Shown piece by piece: positions 5,744 through 6,612 of a stretch of 6,612 bases of DNA (the stretch's first letter is position 1; every line of letters begins with the position of its first letter). The notes under the pieces are model-generated. The model was not told where the DNA came from. It ran no database searches and worked only from the letters and a program-made list of their open reading frames with translations. Position numbers and translations under genes: made by a program. The stretch lies in NCBI GenBank assembly GCA_023415525.1, contig JAEZKI010000314.1, positions 1 through 6,612 on the forward strand, read 5' to 3'. The stretch is from Bacillota bacterium (lineage in GTDB: Bacteria > Bacillota > Clostridia > Lachnospirales > Cellulosilyticaceae).

Positions 5744-6612
5744 ATGAATCAACAGGGGCGCAAATACTTTAAAGAGGATATTCGGCGTGCTTTTGTGATT
5801 TATGCCCTCATTCCTATTAGTGGCATTACACTTATTACTTATATTGCAGTCTTTTTGATTTGGAACCGCACAGTTATTTCTCAGACAAAAGACAAAAATA
5901 GACGTATGCAATATACATTAGAAAAAATAGTGACGGATTTTATGACTAAAACAGAAGAGTTAGCGCTAGATGAAGAGTTTACAAATCGCCTAACAGATTC
6001 TAAACAGAAAAATATGGTTTATGAGAAGCTCTATAATTTTTGCAATAGAATTGAAGAAGAAGCAGATTTTTATATCTTTAATGAAGACTTTGAGATGTTA
6101 GTAGGAAGTACAAAAGACACACCTAGCTTTATTCCAAAGGATAGTCATATTTCTTGGGGAATTACAAAGAGACTCACTGATAATCCTAGAGAAACTGCAC
6201 TAGAGTGTAATAAGATGTATAAGGATAATTTAAAACGAACAAGGCTCCTTATTGGTCATACTATTCTACAAGATGAAAAAGTAAAAGGATATATTATCTT
6301 TATTTTATATGGCGATGAGTTTATAAAGACATCTGGGAGCCCTACAACGCAAATCCTTGCAACCGATCAATATGATACATTGTTTCTAGCAACTGCGCCT
6401 GGATTTAGTGATACTCTAGATAAAATTAAGGCGGAGTTTAAACAAGAAGCCCATTATATTACCATAGATAATGATAAGTACTATAAGGAAAGTAGTGAGA
6501 TTGTAGGAGGGAAATTAAGGATTTACACCTTTACCCCAGTAGGGCAATTTTTACGAGTCTTTATATGGGCAGGTTTGTTTTTTATACTGGTTATTATCAC
6601 CTTAAGTATAAC
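5744..6612 (+). CDS. Probable sensor histidine kinase, N-terminal sensory part (3' end outside window)
   Basis: The frame stays open for 289 residues to the window edge. ATG 5744 follows the strong site GAGGTGA (5733-5739). Topology: short cytoplasmic N-terminus, transmembrane helix about 17-40 (FVIYALIPISG...), an extracellular region of about 230 residues (41-270), and a second transmembrane helix starting near 271 (RVFIWAGLFFILVIITLSI). Two membrane helices around a large outer domain, ending YTFTPVGQFL just before the second helix, fit Cache-type sensors of LytS/YesM-like histidine kinases. No kinase residues are visible, so a chemoreceptor, a diguanylate cyclase or a membrane-bound AraC regulator is not excluded. 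Its place directly behind an importer operon fits a two-component system that senses the imported solute, possibly with a response regulator further downstream. The sensory part shows no ligand-binding motif that I recognise. Confidence 0.75.
   Translation, partial: MNQQGRKYFKEDIRRAFVIYALIPISGITLITYIAVFLIWNRTVISQTKDKNRRMQYTLEKIVTDFMTKTEELALDEEFTNRLTDSKQKNMVYEKLYNFCNRIEEEADFYIFNEDFEMLVGSTKDTPSFIPKDSHISWGITKRLTDNPRETALECNKMYKDNLKRTRLLIGHTILQDEKVKGYIIFILYGDEFIKTSGSPTTQILATDQYDTLFLATAPGFSDTLDKIKAEFKQEAHYITIDNDKYYKESSEIVGGKLRIYTFTPVGQFLRVFIWAGLFFILVIITLSI

Noticed and set aside
5714..5911. Minus-strand open frame of 65 residues
   Set aside because: It is antisense to the start and first membrane helix of the sensor gene, which has a strong ribosome site and promoter on the + strand.

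Overview
The window looks like a chromosomal segment of a low-GC, Gram-positive Clostridia-type bacterium. Codons are A/T-rich, Shine-Dalgarno sites are strong and purine-rich, the binding protein is a lipoprotein, and the protein families resemble those of Lachnospiraceae or Cellulosilyticum-like relatives. The lineage is an inference from style, not a database match. All five recognisable genes are on the + strand. The first and last are cut by the window edges.

Layout: (1) Bases 1-1259 hold the 3' part of a GH13 alpha-amylase/pullulanase-type glycosidase with all three catalytic acids visible. (2) Bases 1260-1661 are a 402-base non-coding stretch. It contains a GC-rich 147-base imperfect palindrome that starts at the amylase stop codon, a Rho-independent terminator, and a probable promoter region with a short direct repeat. 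(3) Bases 1662-5671 encode a complete ABC importer in the order binding lipoprotein, ATPase, fused double permease. A hairpin in the 133-base gap after the lipoprotein gene probably makes it more abundant than the other two. (4) Bases 5672-5743 carry a strong candidate promoter. (5) From 5744 to the window end lies the N-terminal sensory part of a membrane protein, most likely a sensor histidine kinase.

How the genes fit together: the importer has the architecture of the FbpABC/AfuABC group, often labelled 'iron(III) transport'. However, the binding protein lacks the iron-coordinating Glu and Tyr-Tyr residues of FbpA, so an organic or phosphorylated solute is more plausible than ferric iron. 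The adjacent sensor gene suggests that a two-component system detects the solute and controls the importer. The amylase gene belongs to a separate upstream transcription unit, ended by its own terminator. A functional link between starch breakdown and the importer is possible but not shown.

The coding content is a recognisable transporter-plus-sensor locus, and I did not find a clearly new system. The least explained parts are the palindromic element at 1257-1403 and the true substrate of the importer.
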